64,000 nt of DNA from Sphingomonas pseudosanguinis (GCF_014196255.1 NZ_JACIDH010000001.1:1-64000); one strand, 5' to 3'. Numbered from the stretch's first letter, positions 42,203 to 52,032 are shown. Numbers and translations: made by a program. Notes: generated by a model not told the origin, from the sequence alone.

Positions 42203-43199
42203 GGTCAAGCTCGGCGACTGGATACAGCCCCATAAACATGGGATTCACGTGGCCCCCGCCGATGTGTGGGTCGATCCGTCCGAACCCGAACCTAAGGCGC
42301 TGGTGACCCACGGCCATGCCGACCATGCGCGCGGTGGGCACGGCACCGTCTGGGCGACGCCGGAGACGCTGGCGATCATGGAAGCGCGCTACGGCCCGCA
42401 GAACGGTGTCGGCGTTGGCTATGGCGAGACGATCCGGCTGGGCGAGGTGGATGTCAGCTTCGTACCTGCGGGCCATGTGCTGGGATCGGCGCAGATCGTG
42501 CTCGACTATCGGGATGAGCGGGTCGTGGTGTCGGGCGATTACAAACGCCGCGCCGATCCGACCTGTACGCCGTTCGAGCCGGTGAAATGCGACGTGTTCG
42601 TCACCGAGGCAACCTTCGCGCTGCCCGTCTTTCGCCATCCCGAGACGGGCGACGAGATCGACAAGCTGATCGCGCGGCTGCACGCCAATCCGACGCGCTG
42701 CGTGCTGGTGGGGGCCTATGCGCTGGGCAAGGCGCAGCGGGTGATCGCCGAACTTCGCGTGCGCGGGCATGAGGCGCCCATCTATCTCCATGGCGCTTTG
42801 GCGCGGCTCTGCGCGCTCTATCAGGAACTGGGCGTCGATCTGGGCGAGCTTCGCATGGTGGCCGACACGCCCAAGGCCGAGATGGCGGGGCATGTCGTCA
42901 TGTGCCCGCCCGGAGCCCTCAACGATCGCTGGTCGCGGCGGCTGCCCGAGCCCATCACGGCGATGGCGAGCGGCTGGATGCGGGTCCGCCAGCGCGCGCG
43001 GCAGAAGAATGTCGAGCTGCCGCTGATCCTATCCGACCATGCCGATTGGGATGAGCTGACGACCACGCTGACCGAGATCGCACCGCGCGAGGTGTGGGTG
43101 ACGCATGGGCGCGAGGAGGCGTTAGTGCACTGGTGCGAGACGCGGCAGATGAAGGCGCGGGCCTTGGCGCTGGTCGGGTTTGAGGATGAGGATGATTGA
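42201..43199 (+). CDS. Ligase-associated MBL-fold exonuclease
   Basis: A protein of 332 residues of the metallo-beta-lactamase/beta-CASP type. Metal-binding motif THGHADHARGG lies near residue 35, a beta-CASP-like middle contains VGAYALGKAQRVIAEL, and the C-terminus has LILSDHADWDELTTTL and VWVTHG. It is the standard partner of the divergent helicase in the ligase-associated DNA-repair set, acting presumably on damaged DNA ends. The ATG at 42201 has GAAGGATATAGGT upstream. No ligase gene follows; the next gene is opgH on the other strand. Confidence 0.88.
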   Translation: MVKLGDWIQPHKHGIHVAPADVWVDPSEPEPKALVTHGHADHARGGHGTVWATPETLAIMEARYGPQNGVGVGYGETIRLGEVDVSFVPAGHVLGSAQIVLDYRDERVVVSGDYKRRADPTCTPFEPVKCDVFVTEATFALPVFRHPETGDEIDKLIARLHANPTRCVLVGAYALGKAQRVIAELRVRGHEAPIYLHGALARLCALYQELGVDLGELRMVADTPKAEMAGHVVMCPPGALNDRWSRRLPEPITAMASGWMRVRQRARQKNVELPLILSDHADWDELTTTLTEIAPREVWVTHGREEALVHWCETRQMKARALALVGFEDEDD

Positions 43200-43206
43200 G
43201 TCCCTT

Positions 43207-43291
43207 GGCCTTCGACTTCGCTCAGGCTGAACGGGGGTTTGGGATTGGGTCCTTTACCAACGGCCGTTCAGCCTGAGCGAAGTCGAAGGCC
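43207..43291. repeat. Family A repeat pair
   Basis: Two perfect A repeats, 43207-43232 and 43266-43291, in inverted orientation with 33 bases between. They sit between the convergent exonuclease and opgH genes and could fold as a bidirectional 3'-end hairpin. Confidence 0.88.
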
Positions 43292-43298
43292 AAGGGAA

Positions 43299-45098
43299 TC
43301 ACGCCAAGGCCAAGGGCCGAACCGGCTCCGCCACCTCCGACCCCGGCACCGCGAACACGCCCTTCTTCGCCAGCCGCTCGCCCGGCCGCACCTTGGCGGT
43401 CTCCATCGCCAGCCACGGCGCCAGCAGCAAGCCCAGCGTCACCGGCGACAGCCACGCCCCCAGCATCGGGTTCAGGAACGACACGAAGACCAACGCGGCC
43501 CCCACTCCCAGATGCCAGTAATAACGCGGCATCGCATCCGCCGCCGCCAAGCCGTCGCGCACCCGGCTTTGCGGGCTCCAGCCCGAGGGCTTGCCGCGCA
43601 CGATGTTGATCAGATCGATCGTCTGAGTGAGCGCGATGACGGGCGCGGTCAGGATCGACAGCGGCACGTCGAGCGCGACCGAGGCCAGGATGCCCTTCGC
43701 CCCGCCATAGCTCGCCCGCCGTTCGGCATCCGCCATCGCCCATATGATGCTCAACACCTTCGGCCCGAACAGCAGGACCAGCGTCACGACCAGCACCTGG
43801 GTCGAGGTGACCGCGCGCACCGTTGCGGCATCGTCGGACAGGCTTTGCGCGATCGAGGTCGCGATCAGGATCAGCCAGGCGGGCGACATCAGATAGGCGG
43901 AGGCACCAATTAGCAACTGCAATCGGCTGATCCAGTGGAACCCGCTCGCCCCCAGCAGCTTCAGATGCTGGATGTTACCCTGTGCCCAGCGCCGGTCGCG
44001 CACCGCCTGGTCGATCAGGGTCGGCGGAAACTCCTCGAAACTGTCCTCGACCATCAGCATGTGCAGCCGCCAGCCGCGCCGGCGGAGCAGCGCCGCCTCG
44101 ACCATGTCATGGCTCATGATCGTGCCGCCGAAGGGCGGCCGTCCGGGCAGGTCGGGCAGGCCGCAACTCTCGGCGAAGGCGCGGATGCGGATCAGCGCGT
44201 TATGCCCCCAGAAGGTCGATTCGGACCCCGACCACCAGACGAGGCCAGCGGTCGAGATCGGCCCGTAGAAGCGGCTGGCGAACTGCATCCAGCGCTGGAA
44301 GAAGGTCGTCGCGCCGATGATCATCGGCACGGTCTGCAACAGCGCGATCGACGGGCGCTGCTCCATCACCTGCGCCATGCCGACGATGGTGTCGCCGCCC
44401 ATCAGGCTGTCGGCGTCGAGCATCAGCATGAAGTCGTACCCGCCGCCATGGTTGCGAATCCATTCGGCGACATTGCCGGGCTTGCGCCCGATATTCTCGG
44501 TCCGGCGACGATAATAGAGCGGCACCCGCAGGCGCGGTGCCCAGCATTGCCAGGCGGCACGCTCCTCGTCCTCGGCCGCTTCGCCCGAGTCGGACAGGAC
44601 GAAAAAGGCGAAGCGGTGGGCCGCGCCGGCGCGGTCGATCATGACCGCCATGCGCGCGATCCGGTCGAAGACCGCGTCGACATCCTCATTGTGCACCGGC
44701 ACCAGCACGGCGGTGCGCGCGGTCGGCGGCGCGGCGTTCTTGGGGGCGGCGGTGATGCCGGGATGCGCGCGCGAGATCAGCAGGATGAAGCCGATCGCCG
44801 CCGTCACGAAGCCGAACGAAATCCAGGCGAACAGCGGAAAGAACAGCAACAACAACAGCCCGTCGAGCAGGCTGAACCCGTCGCTGAGCAACGCCTCCTT
44901 CACCGAGGCGGAGGCGGCGGTGGCGAGCAACCCGGTCAGCAGCACCAGCAGCAGACGGCGCGTCAATATGTCGTCGGGGGACAGGTTGACGCCCGGTCGC
45001 GGTTCGGGCGCGTTGTGTGGCGGCGGCGGGCCGTCGAACCGCTGGACCGGCATCGCCAGCGGCACCGGTTCGGGCATCATGACGCGCGAGGTGTTCAT
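43299..45098 (-). CDS. opgH: Glucans biosynthesis glucosyltransferase OpgH
   Basis: A protein of 599 residues, an inner-membrane family 2 glucosyltransferase that builds the backbone of osmoregulated periplasmic glucans from UDP-glucose. Two N-terminal membrane segments precede the catalytic domain with LVPVHNEDVDAVFDRI, MLMLDADSLMGGD and RDRRWAQGN (the Q/RxxRW-type motif). Several membrane helices follow. ATG at 45098 overlaps the opgG TGA as ATGA; the longer upstream frame is not used. At about 600 residues it is shorter than the 850-residue enterobacterial form. Confidence 0.93.
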   Translation of the reverse strand: MNTSRVMMPEPVPLAMPVQRFDGPPPPHNAPEPRPGVNLSPDDILTRRLLLVLLTGLLATAASASVKEALLSDGFSLLDGLLLLLFFPLFAWISFGFVTAAIGFILLISRAHPGITAAPKNAAPPTARTAVLVPVHNEDVDAVFDRIARMAVMIDRAGAAHRFAFFVLSDSGEAAEDEERAAWQCWAPRLRVPLYYRRRTENIGRKPGNVAEWIRNHGGGYDFMLMLDADSLMGGDTIVGMAQVMEQRPSIALLQTVPMIIGATTFFQRWMQFASRFYGPISTAGLVWWSGSESTFWGHNALIRIRAFAESCGLPDLPGRPPFGGTIMSHDMVEAALLRRRGWRLHMLMVEDSFEEFPPTLIDQAVRDRRWAQGNIQHLKLLGASGFHWISRLQLLIGASAYLMSPAWLILIATSIAQSLSDDAATVRAVTSTQVLVVTLVLLFGPKVLSIIWAMADAERRASYGGAKGILASVALDVPLSILTAPVIALTQTIDLINIVRGKPSGWSPQSRVRDGLAAADAMPRYYWHLGVGAALVFVSFLNPMLGAWLSPVTLGLLLAPWLAMETAKVRPGERLAKKGVFAVPGSEVAEPVRPLALA

Positions 45099-46609
45099 GG
45101 CAGGAAGACCGGCGCCAGCACCGTCTCGGTCAGCGCCTTGGTCCCCCGCTTCAGGAACAGGCGGACATCGGCGGGACCCTGACCCTCGGGCGCGACGTCG
45201 GCGGTCACGCGCCAGCGATTGGCTTGGCCGACCACCGGATAGGCGGCCTGGGTCAGCAGCTTGCCGCGCGCGACCGAGATGTCGGTGGCAACGCCGCTCT
45301 GCCGGTCGAGGCCCGCCAGCGCCGGGCCGACGAAATCGACGACCAGCTTGCGCGCGCCGGGCGTCGGCTCCGCGCCGGGGCGGCCGGCGGCGCCGGTCCA
45401 CTGGTCGACCGCATGCGCCACGGCGGACACCACCGTCGGATCGGTCGAGCCCCAGCTCAGCCGGTAATCGAACTGGCGCTTCTGTCCGGCCTTGGGCGCA
45501 TCGGCGGGGTTCCAGAAGGCGACGATATTGTCGACCGTCTCCGAATTGGTGGGGAAAGCGTAGAGCATCACCTGGCCCCGGCCCCAATCGCCTTGTGGCT
45601 GGACCCACAGATTGGCGCGTCGGTCGTAAAAAGCCCCGTCATCCTGATAATGGTCGAAGTCGCGGTCGCGCTGGAGCAGGCCAAAGCCGCGTGGATTGGT
45701 GTCGGCGAAGCTGTCGAGGGTGGCGCGCGGCGGATTGACCAGCGGTCGCCACAGCCGCTCGCCCGCGCCGGTCAACAGCGCGAGGCCGTCCGAATCGTGA
45801 ATCTCGGGCCGCCAGTCGCTGCCCGCCGCACGATTGCCCTCACCATACCAGAACATGCTGGTCGCGGGCGCGATGCCCAGCCGCTCGACGTCGCGGCGGA
45901 AGAACAGGACGGCGGACACGCGCTGTTCGACGCCGTTCGCGCCCTTGATCGACTCGATCCGATAGGCACCGGTGACGCTCGGCCCGTCGAGCAGGGCATG
46001 GACGGTATAGGCCTGCGCCCCCGTCCGCTCGATCCAGAAATCGGTGAAGGCGGGAAATTCCTCGCGCCCGTCGATGCCGGTGTCGATCGCGATCCCCCGC
46101 GCCGACAGACCGTATTGGTCCTGCGCGCCGGCGGTGCGGAAATAGGAGGCGCCCTGGAACGCCAGCCAGTCGCTCTTGCCGTCCGCCGTCATCGCGCGGA
46201 AGCCGGCGATGCCGAGCGGCGGGGCGTGACCGGCCTCGGCGGTGAACAGGTCGGCCGAGAAGGGGACGGTGCGTGCGGTGCCGCCCTCGACGATATGGAT
46301 GCCGACCGGGTTGGGGGCATAGCGACCGAGCGGAAAGAGCCGGATACCGCCCGCCAGCGTCTTGTCGTCGCGGTAGCGGATGGTGCCGACCGCGTCATAA
46401 TCGATCGCGGCGGCCGCCTCGACCTTGGCCTGCGGCGTATAGGGCTGGCGGGCCAGCTGTTCGGCCCGGCTCTGGAGCATCGCCCAGGAAAAGGGCTGCG
46501 CCTTGCCCAGCGGCGCAGCACTCTGCGCGGCGAGGCGCGTGGCCATCGCCGGCGACAGTCCCAAAATGGCGAAGGCGGCGACCAGCTCGCGGCGATTGGC
46601 CTGCATCAT
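45095..46609 (-). CDS. opgG: Periplasmic glucan biosynthesis protein OpgG/OpgD
   Basis: A protein of 504 residues of the MdoG/OpgD family, a periplasmic protein that shapes the beta-glucan product. Characteristic segments are PFSWAMLQSRAEQLARQPY, YDAVGTIRYRDDKTLAG, RDRDFDHYQDDGAFYDRRANLWVQP and WGSTDPTVVSAVAHAVDQW. The N-terminus ANRRELVAAFAILGL resembles a twin-arginine signal, as in OpgD. Two adjacent ATGs (46609, 46606) follow AGGGAG. It is the first gene of an opgG-opgH operon divergent from a TonB-dependent receptor. Confidence 0.93.
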   Translation of the reverse strand: MMQANRRELVAAFAILGLSPAMATRLAAQSAAPLGKAQPFSWAMLQSRAEQLARQPYTPQAKVEAAAAIDYDAVGTIRYRDDKTLAGGIRLFPLGRYAPNPVGIHIVEGGTARTVPFSADLFTAEAGHAPPLGIAGFRAMTADGKSDWLAFQGASYFRTAGAQDQYGLSARGIAIDTGIDGREEFPAFTDFWIERTGAQAYTVHALLDGPSVTGAYRIESIKGANGVEQRVSAVLFFRRDVERLGIAPATSMFWYGEGNRAAGSDWRPEIHDSDGLALLTGAGERLWRPLVNPPRATLDSFADTNPRGFGLLQRDRDFDHYQDDGAFYDRRANLWVQPQGDWGRGQVMLYAFPTNSETVDNIVAFWNPADAPKAGQKRQFDYRLSWGSTDPTVVSAVAHAVDQWTGAAGRPGAEPTPGARKLVVDFVGPALAGLDRQSGVATDISVARGKLLTQAAYPVVGQANRWRVTADVAPEGQGPADVRLFLKRGTKALTETVLAPVFLP

Positions 46610-46747
46610 CGGCTCCCTGAAGCGTCATTCGTCACGTCCGATAGTTCGCTGGGCGCAACGATCCATTGGTGCAACGCAACATGCGATGATCGGTTGCCTG
46701 GGGCTGCCCACCCGACCTCCCATCCCAAAATAGCATCCTAAATACGG

Positions 46748-46763
46748 TATAATATATTTGACA
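46748..46763 (+). promoter_or_regulatory. AT-rich promoter region of the TonB-dependent receptor
   Basis: TATAAT at 46748-46753 is a perfect -10 box without a good -35 partner. TTGACA at 46758-46763 is a perfect -35 box without a good -10 at normal spacing. The region (46735-46800) is the most AT-rich nearby and lies between the divergent opgG and receptor genes. Confidence 0.4.
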
Positions 46764-46819
46764 TGGACGTGATCTTAGGTCAGCCTTTGGTCCTATAAGA
46801 TCAAAGAGGGGGGTCATAC

Positions 46820-49765
46820 GTGACCGGAAATTACAAGAAGCTGGCCTGTTCGGCCGGCGCCATTGCGATTGCGCTGCTCTCGGTGTCGACGGCGCAAGCC
46901 CAGCAACAGACGACCACGTCCGATGCCGTGACGGTATCCAGCGATGGGTCGGCAGGGCAGGACGGCGAGGCGATCGTCGTCACCGGCACCCGCCTGCAAC
47001 GGCCCAACCTGACCAGCAACAGCCCGCTGACCGTCGTCGATGCGACCGAAATCCGCTATCAGGGCGCGGTCCAGGTCGAGAATGTGCTCAACCGCCTGCC
47101 GCAGGTGACGCCGGACGCCAATGAGAATGGCTCGAACGGTTCGGACGGCACCGCGCGCGTCAACCTGCGCAACCTGGGCAGCAACCGCAACCTGGTGCTG
47201 ATCAACGGCCAGCGCATGCTGCCGGTGCAGGCCAACGACCTGAACTTCGTGCCGACCGCGCTGATCAAGCGCGTCGACGTGGTGACCGGCGGCGCCTCGG
47301 CGGTGTACGGCTCGGACGCGATTTCGGGCGTGGTCAACTTCATCCTGCGCGACGATCTGAACGGCGTGCGCGCGGATGTGCAGTATGGCTTCGCCCAGCA
47401 CCAGAACGACAACGACTTCGCGCGCGGCATCCAGCGTCAGGCCAATTACCGCTTGGCTCAGCCGATGATCCTCGACGGGCAGAAGCTGGACGTCAATCTG
47501 GCCTTCGGCACCAACTTTCCTGACGGGCGCGGCAATGTGACCGCCTATTTCGGCTATCGCGACACCAAGCCGGTGCTGCAGGGCAATCGCGACGTCTCGG
47601 CCTGCGCCTTCGATCCGGCGGGGGCGGGCAATTCGACGCTGACCTGCGGCGGATCGAGCAACAACCAGTACGGCCTGTTCGACCCGATCACCGGTCCCAG
47701 CGCCGATGCGGGCCGCTTCAACAACACGCGCGACGGCAACCGAACCTGGGTCCCCTATGATTCCAGCTTCCGCTACAATTATGCGCCGCTGAACTATTTC
47801 CAGCGCAACGACACGCGCTACACCGCCGGTGCCTTTGCCAAGTACGAGGTCACGCCCGCGATCGAGGCCTATGGCAGCGTGATGTTCATGGACGACCGCA
47901 CCAATTCGCAGGTCGCCCCCTCCGCGCTGTTCCAGGGCTTCACCTACACGGTCAACTGCGACAATCCGTTCCTGAGCGCGCAGCAGGGCCAGATCCTGTG
48001 CGGCAACGCCTATGGCACCAACGCCTCGCAACAGGCCTATATCGGCTATCGCCCGGTCGCCGGGAATGCGCGGCCGCGCCGCGACGATCTGCGCCATACC
48101 GATTACCGCTTCTCGGGCGGCGTGCGCGGCCAGATCGCCGAGGGCATCCGCTATGACGCCAACGCGCTGTTCTCGACGGTGTTGTTCAACGAGACCTATT
48201 CGAACGACATCGATCCCACCCGCGCCAATCGCGCGATCCAGGTGGTCAACCGCAACGGCACGCCCACCTGCAAATCGGTGATCGACGGCACCGACCCGAA
48301 CTGCATTCCGCTCGACATCTTCCGCTTCAACGGCATTTCGGATGCGGCCTTCGGCTATATCTATGCGCCGACCTCGACCCGCGGCATCGACAAGGAAACG
48401 GTGCTCAGCGGCAATATCAGCGCGGATCTGGGCACGTACGGCGTGAAGTCGCTCTGGTCGGACGACGGCATCGGCCTCGTCCTGGGCGTCGAGCATCGTT
48501 ACGAGAGCCTGGAGTTCAAGGCCGACGCACTCGCCCTGCAAAAGGGGACGAAGGAAACCGAGGGCCGGTTCGACGTGAACGAGGTCTTCGCCGAAATCGA
48601 AGTGCCGCTGATCCAGAACAAGCCGTTCTTCAAGGATCTGTCGCTCAACGCCGGCTATCGCGGATCGGACTATAGCAACCTGTCCAAGATCGTCTCGACC
48701 TACAAGGCCGAGCTGTCCTGGGCGCCGAGCAGCGACATCCGCCTGCGCGGCAGCTACAACCGCGCGATCCGCGCCGCCAATGTGTCCGAGCTGTTCGGGC
48801 CGCAGGTCAACGGCAATGTCAGCGCGCAGGACCCCTGCGCCACCGCGACGCCGACCGCGACCTTCGCCCAGTGCGCGCGCACCGGCGTGACCCAGGCGCA
48901 ATATGGCCGCATCACCGACTGCCCGGCGGAAACCTGCACCGCGCAGTTCGGCGGCAACCCGGCGCTGCGCCCCGAAACCGCCGACACCTATACGGCGGGC
49001 ATCGTCTTCACGCCCAGCTTCCTGCGTCGCCTGACCTTCTCGGTCGACTATTACGACATCCGCGTGCGCGACTATATCGGCTCGATCTCGGTCAACCAGA
49101 CGATCAGCCAGTGCATCCAGACCGGCAACCCGTTCTTCTGCCGCCTGTTCAACCGCGATCCGCGCGGCGGCATCATCTTCGGCGACCAGGGCTATATCGT
49201 CTCGACGACGCAGAATACTGGCTCGCTGCGCACCTCGGGCGTCGATTTCGGGCTCAGCTACCTCCAGCCGCTGAGCGGCGCCGGTTCGCTGGGCGTCGAC
49301 TTCCAGGGCAACTGGAACCGCAAGCTGGTCAACGAGCCGGTGCCGGGCCTCGGCTCCTATGACTGCGTCGGTTTCTTCGGTCCGGTCTGCGGCCAGCCGA
49401 CGCCCGAATGGCGGCATCAGGCGCGCTTCACCTGGACCGATGCGGCCAAGGTCGGCTCGCTGTCGCTCAACTGGCGCTATATCGGCGCGACGAACCTGAC
49501 CAGCAATTCGTCCGACCCGAATCTGGCCGGCACGCCGTCCGCGTTCAACAGCCGGATCAAGGCGTACAACTATTTCGACCTCGCCGGCACCGCCAAGGTG
49601 CAGGACGGCATCGTCTTCCGCGCGGGCGTCAACAACCTGTTCGACAAGGACCCGCCGATCATCGCCCAGGGCCTGCTGACCTCGTTCGGCAACGGCAACA
49701 CCTATCCGGGCCTGTACGATGCGGTCGGCCGGACCATCTTCATCGGCCTGACCGCCGAGTTCTGA
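46820..49765 (+). CDS. TonB-dependent outer-membrane receptor
   Basis: A protein of 981 residues. A signal peptide (LACSAGAIAIALLSVSTAQAQ) leads to a TonB box-like segment (EAIVVTGTRLQRPN), a plug domain (TSNSPLTVVDATEIRY, LNRLPQVTPD, VNLRNLGSNRNLVLINGQRM) and a beta-barrel ending in NNLFDKDPP and FIGLTAEF with the terminal Phe. It should import a large nutrient, possibly an oligosaccharide or siderophore; the ligand cannot be told. The GTG start follows GAGGGGGG. The gene is monocistronic, with a terminator after it. Confidence 0.92.
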   Translation: MTGNYKKLACSAGAIAIALLSVSTAQAQQQTTTSDAVTVSSDGSAGQDGEAIVVTGTRLQRPNLTSNSPLTVVDATEIRYQGAVQVENVLNRLPQVTPDANENGSNGSDGTARVNLRNLGSNRNLVLINGQRMLPVQANDLNFVPTALIKRVDVVTGGASAVYGSDAISGVVNFILRDDLNGVRADVQYGFAQHQNDNDFARGIQRQANYRLAQPMILDGQKLDVNLAFGTNFPDGRGNVTAYFGYRDTKPVLQGNRDVSACAFDPAGAGNSTLTCGGSSNNQYGLFDPITGPSADAGRFNNTRDGNRTWVPYDSSFRYNYAPLNYFQRNDTRYTAGAFAKYEVTPAIEAYGSVMFMDDRTNSQVAPSALFQGFTYTVNCDNPFLSAQQGQILCGNAYGTNASQQAYIGYRPVAGNARPRRDDLRHTDYRFSGGVRGQIAEGIRYDANALFSTVLFNETYSNDIDPTRANRAIQVVNRNGTPTCKSVIDGTDPNCIPLDIFRFNGISDAAFGYIYAPTSTRGIDKETVLSGNISADLGTYGVKSLWSDDGIGLVLGVEHRYESLEFKADALALQKGTKETEGRFDVNEVFAEIEVPLIQNKPFFKDLSLNAGYRGSDYSNLSKIVSTYKAELSWAPSSDIRLRGSYNRAIRAANVSELFGPQVNGNVSAQDPCATATPTATFAQCARTGVTQAQYGRITDCPAETCTAQFGGNPALRPETADTYTAGIVFTPSFLRRLTFSVDYYDIRVRDYIGSISVNQTISQCIQTGNPFFCRLFNRDPRGGIIFGDQGYIVSTTQNTGSLRTSGVDFGLSYLQPLSGAGSLGVDFQGNWNRKLVNEPVPGLGSYDCVGFFGPVCGQPTPEWRHQARFTWTDAAKVGSLSLNWRYIGATNLTSNSSDPNLAGTPSAFNSRIKAYNYFDLAGTAKVQDGIVFRAGVNNLFDKDPPIIAQGLLTSFGNGNTYPGLYDAVGRTIFIGLTAEF

Positions 49766-49833
49766 TGCCGGATGGGGGCGGCGCCCGTCGCCCCCATTCG
49801 ACGAGTTGGCGTGCGCATCTAAACCCCAGACTG

Positions 49834-49868
49834 CCCCGTTCGGCCCGAAGGCCGGGCGGGGTTCTTTT
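49834..49868 (+). terminator. Intrinsic terminator after the TonB-dependent receptor
   Basis: CCCCGTTCGGCC, loop CGAA, GGCCGGGCGGGG (minor mismatch) then TTCTTTTT. Confidence 0.88.
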
Positions 49869-49893
49869 TGCGCCTGTGCTGGCCCACCCCTCC

Positions 49894-50032
49894 GTTCACG
49901 CTGAGCGAAGTCGAAGCGAACGGGGCACCCTTGGCGATCGCGGGGCGTGGGCTTCGACTTCGGCGCTATGCGTCGAAGTTTATCCTGAGCGGCTGGCTTA
50001 CCGGCCAGCCGAATGGCTCAGCCTGAACGGGG
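49894..50032. repeat. Degenerate family A repeats
   Basis: A recognisable A repeat (49894-49915) is followed by a decayed inverted copy (about 49950-50030) broken by extra sequence including CTGGCTTACCGGCCAG. No gene is seen in 49766-50039. Confidence 0.6.
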
Positions 50033-50039
50033 AGGGGGC

Positions 50040-50648
50040 TTACGCCTCGGCGAGCAGCTTCTGCGCTTCGGCCCCGGCCCAGTCGAAACCGCCGGTGACG
50101 CGCCAGATTTCCTTGCCGGTCGCATCATACAGGATCGTGGTCGGCAGGTTGGCACGGTAATGGGTGCTCAGCCCCAGCTTGGGGTCGAGATAGACGGGCA
50201 GCGCGTCGAGCTTGCGACCGGCCAGGAACGGCGTGACCTTGGCCGCGCCGTCCAGGTCCTGGCTGACCGCGATCACCGCGACCTTGCCCTTCAGCCGTTC
50301 GGCCTTGGCGGCCAGCGTCGGCATCTCGGCGACGCACGGCCCGCACCAGGTCGCCCAGAGATTGACCAGCACCGGCTTGCCCCGGAAATCGGCCAGCGTC
50401 GCCGGCTTGCCGTCCAGCGTGGTGAAGCCCAGCGCCGGGGCGGCCTCGCCCTTATGGGCACGGTCGACCGTGCCGGCGGGCTTGGGCGCTTCGGGCGCGG
50501 GCGCGGCGGTGACTTCGCCGCCGGTCACTTCGCCGCTCGAAACTTGCGCCACGGCGGTGTTGGCGGCTTGCTCCGGGGCGGGGCTTTGCTTATCGCACCC
50601 GGCGACCATCAGCCCCAGGAGACAGGCGATCACGGTACGCGACGACAT
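50040..50648 (-). CDS. TlpA-like thioredoxin-fold lipoprotein
   Basis: A protein of 202 residues. A lipoprotein signal ends in LLGLMVAGC, then a Pro/Ala linker and a TlpA/ResA-type thioredoxin domain with active site [13 protein letters not shown] and the cis-Pro region [10 protein letters not shown]. It is likely to reduce periplasmic disulfides, for example in cytochrome c maturation. The ATG at 50648 lies one base from the argH ATG on the other strand (shared CATG). Longer frames upstream run antisense to argH and are unlikely. Confidence 0.9.
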   Translation of the reverse strand: MSSRTVIACLLGLMVAGCDKQSPAPEQAANTAVAQVSSGEVTGGEVTAAPAPEAPKPAGTVDRAHKGEAAPALGFTTLDGKPATLADFRGKPVLVNLWATWCGPCVAEMPTLAAKAERLKGKVAVIAVSQDLDGAAKVTPFLAGRKLDALPVYLDPKLGLSTHYRANLPTTILYDATGKEIWRVTGGFDWAGAEAQKLLAEA

Positions 50649-52032
50649 GGGCGGCTCCAACGCAATGTGGGGCGGGCGCTTCGCAGAAGGTCCCGCCGCG
50701 GTGATGCGCGAGATAAACGCGTCCATCCCCTTCGACAAGCGACTGTGGAAACAGGACATCGCCGGGTCGAAAGCGCATTTCGCCATGCTGGGCAAACAGG
50801 GCATCGTCTCGGCCGAGGATGCCGCGACGATCGCCGCCGGGCTGGACAAGGTTGCCGAGGATTATGCCGCCAATGGCGTGGCCGAGGACTTGACCCTCGA
50901 AGACATCCATATGCAGACCGAGGCGAAGCTCAGCCAGCTGATCGGCCCTGTTGCTGGGCGCCTGCACACCGCACGGTCGCGCAACGACCAGGTGGCGACC
51001 GATTTCCGCCTGTGGGTGCGCGATGCGATCGACGAGACGCTGACCGCGCTGGGCGCGCTGCGCGAGGCGCTGCTGACCCGTGCGGAAGAGCATGCCGACA
51101 GCGTGATGCCGGGCTTTACGCATCTGCAATCCGCGCAGCCGGTGACGCTCGGCCATCACCTGATGGCCTATCACGAGATGATCGTGCGCGACGCCAGCCG
51201 CTTTGCCGATGCGCGCGCGCGGATGAACCAGTGCCCACTCGGCTCGGCGGCGCTGGCGGGGACGGGCTTCCCGGTCGACCGGCACATGACGGCCGCCGCG
51301 CTGGGTTTCGACGCGCCGACGCGCAACTCGCTCGATGCGGTCAGCGACCGCGACTTCGCGATCGACTATCTGCAGGCGGCGACCAACTGCTCGCTGCACC
51401 TGTCGCGCCTTGCGGAAGAGTTCGTGCTCTGGGCGTCGCAGCCCTTCGGCTTTGTAGCGCTGTCCGATCAATGGTCGACCGGCAGCTCGATCATGCCGCA
51501 GAAGCGCAACCCCGACGCCGCTGAGTTGGTGCGCGGCCATGCCGGGCGGATCATGGGCTGCATGACCAGCCTGATGGTCACGATGAAGGGCCTGCCGCTC
51601 GCCTATTCCAAGGACATGCAGGACGACAAGCCGCCGGTGTTCGAGGCGCACGACCTGCTGGCGCTGTCGATCGCGGCGATGACCGGCATGATCCAGAGCG
51701 CGACCTTCCGGACGGAGCGGATGCGCGGCGTCGCGGAGGCGGGTTTCTCGACCGCGACCGATCTGGCCGACTGGCTGGTGCGGGTCGGCGGCATCCCCTT
51801 CCGTGAGGCGCATCATATCACCGGCCGCGCGGTGAAGCTGGCCGAGGAGAAGGGCGTGATGCTGCACGAGCTGTCGATCGACGACCTGACCGCGATCGAC
51901 GCGCGGATCGATGACGGCATCTATGACGTGCTGTCGGTCGATGCCTCGGTCGCCAGCCGGGTCAGCTTCGGCGGCACCGCGCCCGCCAATGTCCGCGCCG
52001 CCATAGCCACCGCGCGGGGCCTGCGGCCATGA
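50647..52032 (+). CDS. argH: Argininosuccinate lyase
   Basis: A protein of 461 residues, the last enzyme of arginine synthesis, splitting argininosuccinate to arginine and fumarate. The N-terminus [10 protein letters not shown] is typical, the helix [17 protein letters not shown] is conserved, and the signature [12 protein letters not shown] lies near residue 280. ATG at 50647 or 50665 (MWGGRF) may be used; no strong ribosome site is seen for either. The stop overlaps the next start by four bases (ATGA). Confidence 0.95.
   Translation: MGGSNAMWGGRFAEGPAAVMREINASIPFDKRLWKQDIAGSKAHFAMLGKQGIVSAEDAATIAAGLDKVAEDYAANGVAEDLTLEDIHMQTEAKLSQLIGPVAGRLHTARSRNDQVATDFRLWVRDAIDETLTALGALREALLTRAEEHADSVMPGFTHLQSAQPVTLGHHLMAYHEMIVRDASRFADARARMNQCPLGSAALAGTGFPVDRHMTAAALGFDAPTRNSLDAVSDRDFAIDYLQAATNCSLHLSRLAEEFVLWASQPFGFVALSDQWSTGSSIMPQKRNPDAAELVRGHAGRIMGCMTSLMVTMKGLPLAYSKDMQDDKPPVFEAHDLLALSIAAMTGMIQSATFRTERMRGVAEAGFSTATDLADWLVRVGGIPFREAHHITGRAVKLAEEKGVMLHELSIDDLTAIDARIDDGIYDVLSVDASVASRVSFGGTAPANVRAAIATARGLRP

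Noticed and set aside
46758..46787. TTGACA as the -35 box of the receptor promoter
   Set aside because: At 16-18 bases downstream there is no acceptable -10 sequence; TATAAT lies upstream of it.
46814..49417. An 867-residue minus-strand open frame opposite the TonB-dependent receptor gene
   Set aside because: The receptor has signal peptide, plug and barrel in the plus frame; the antisense frame has no domain.
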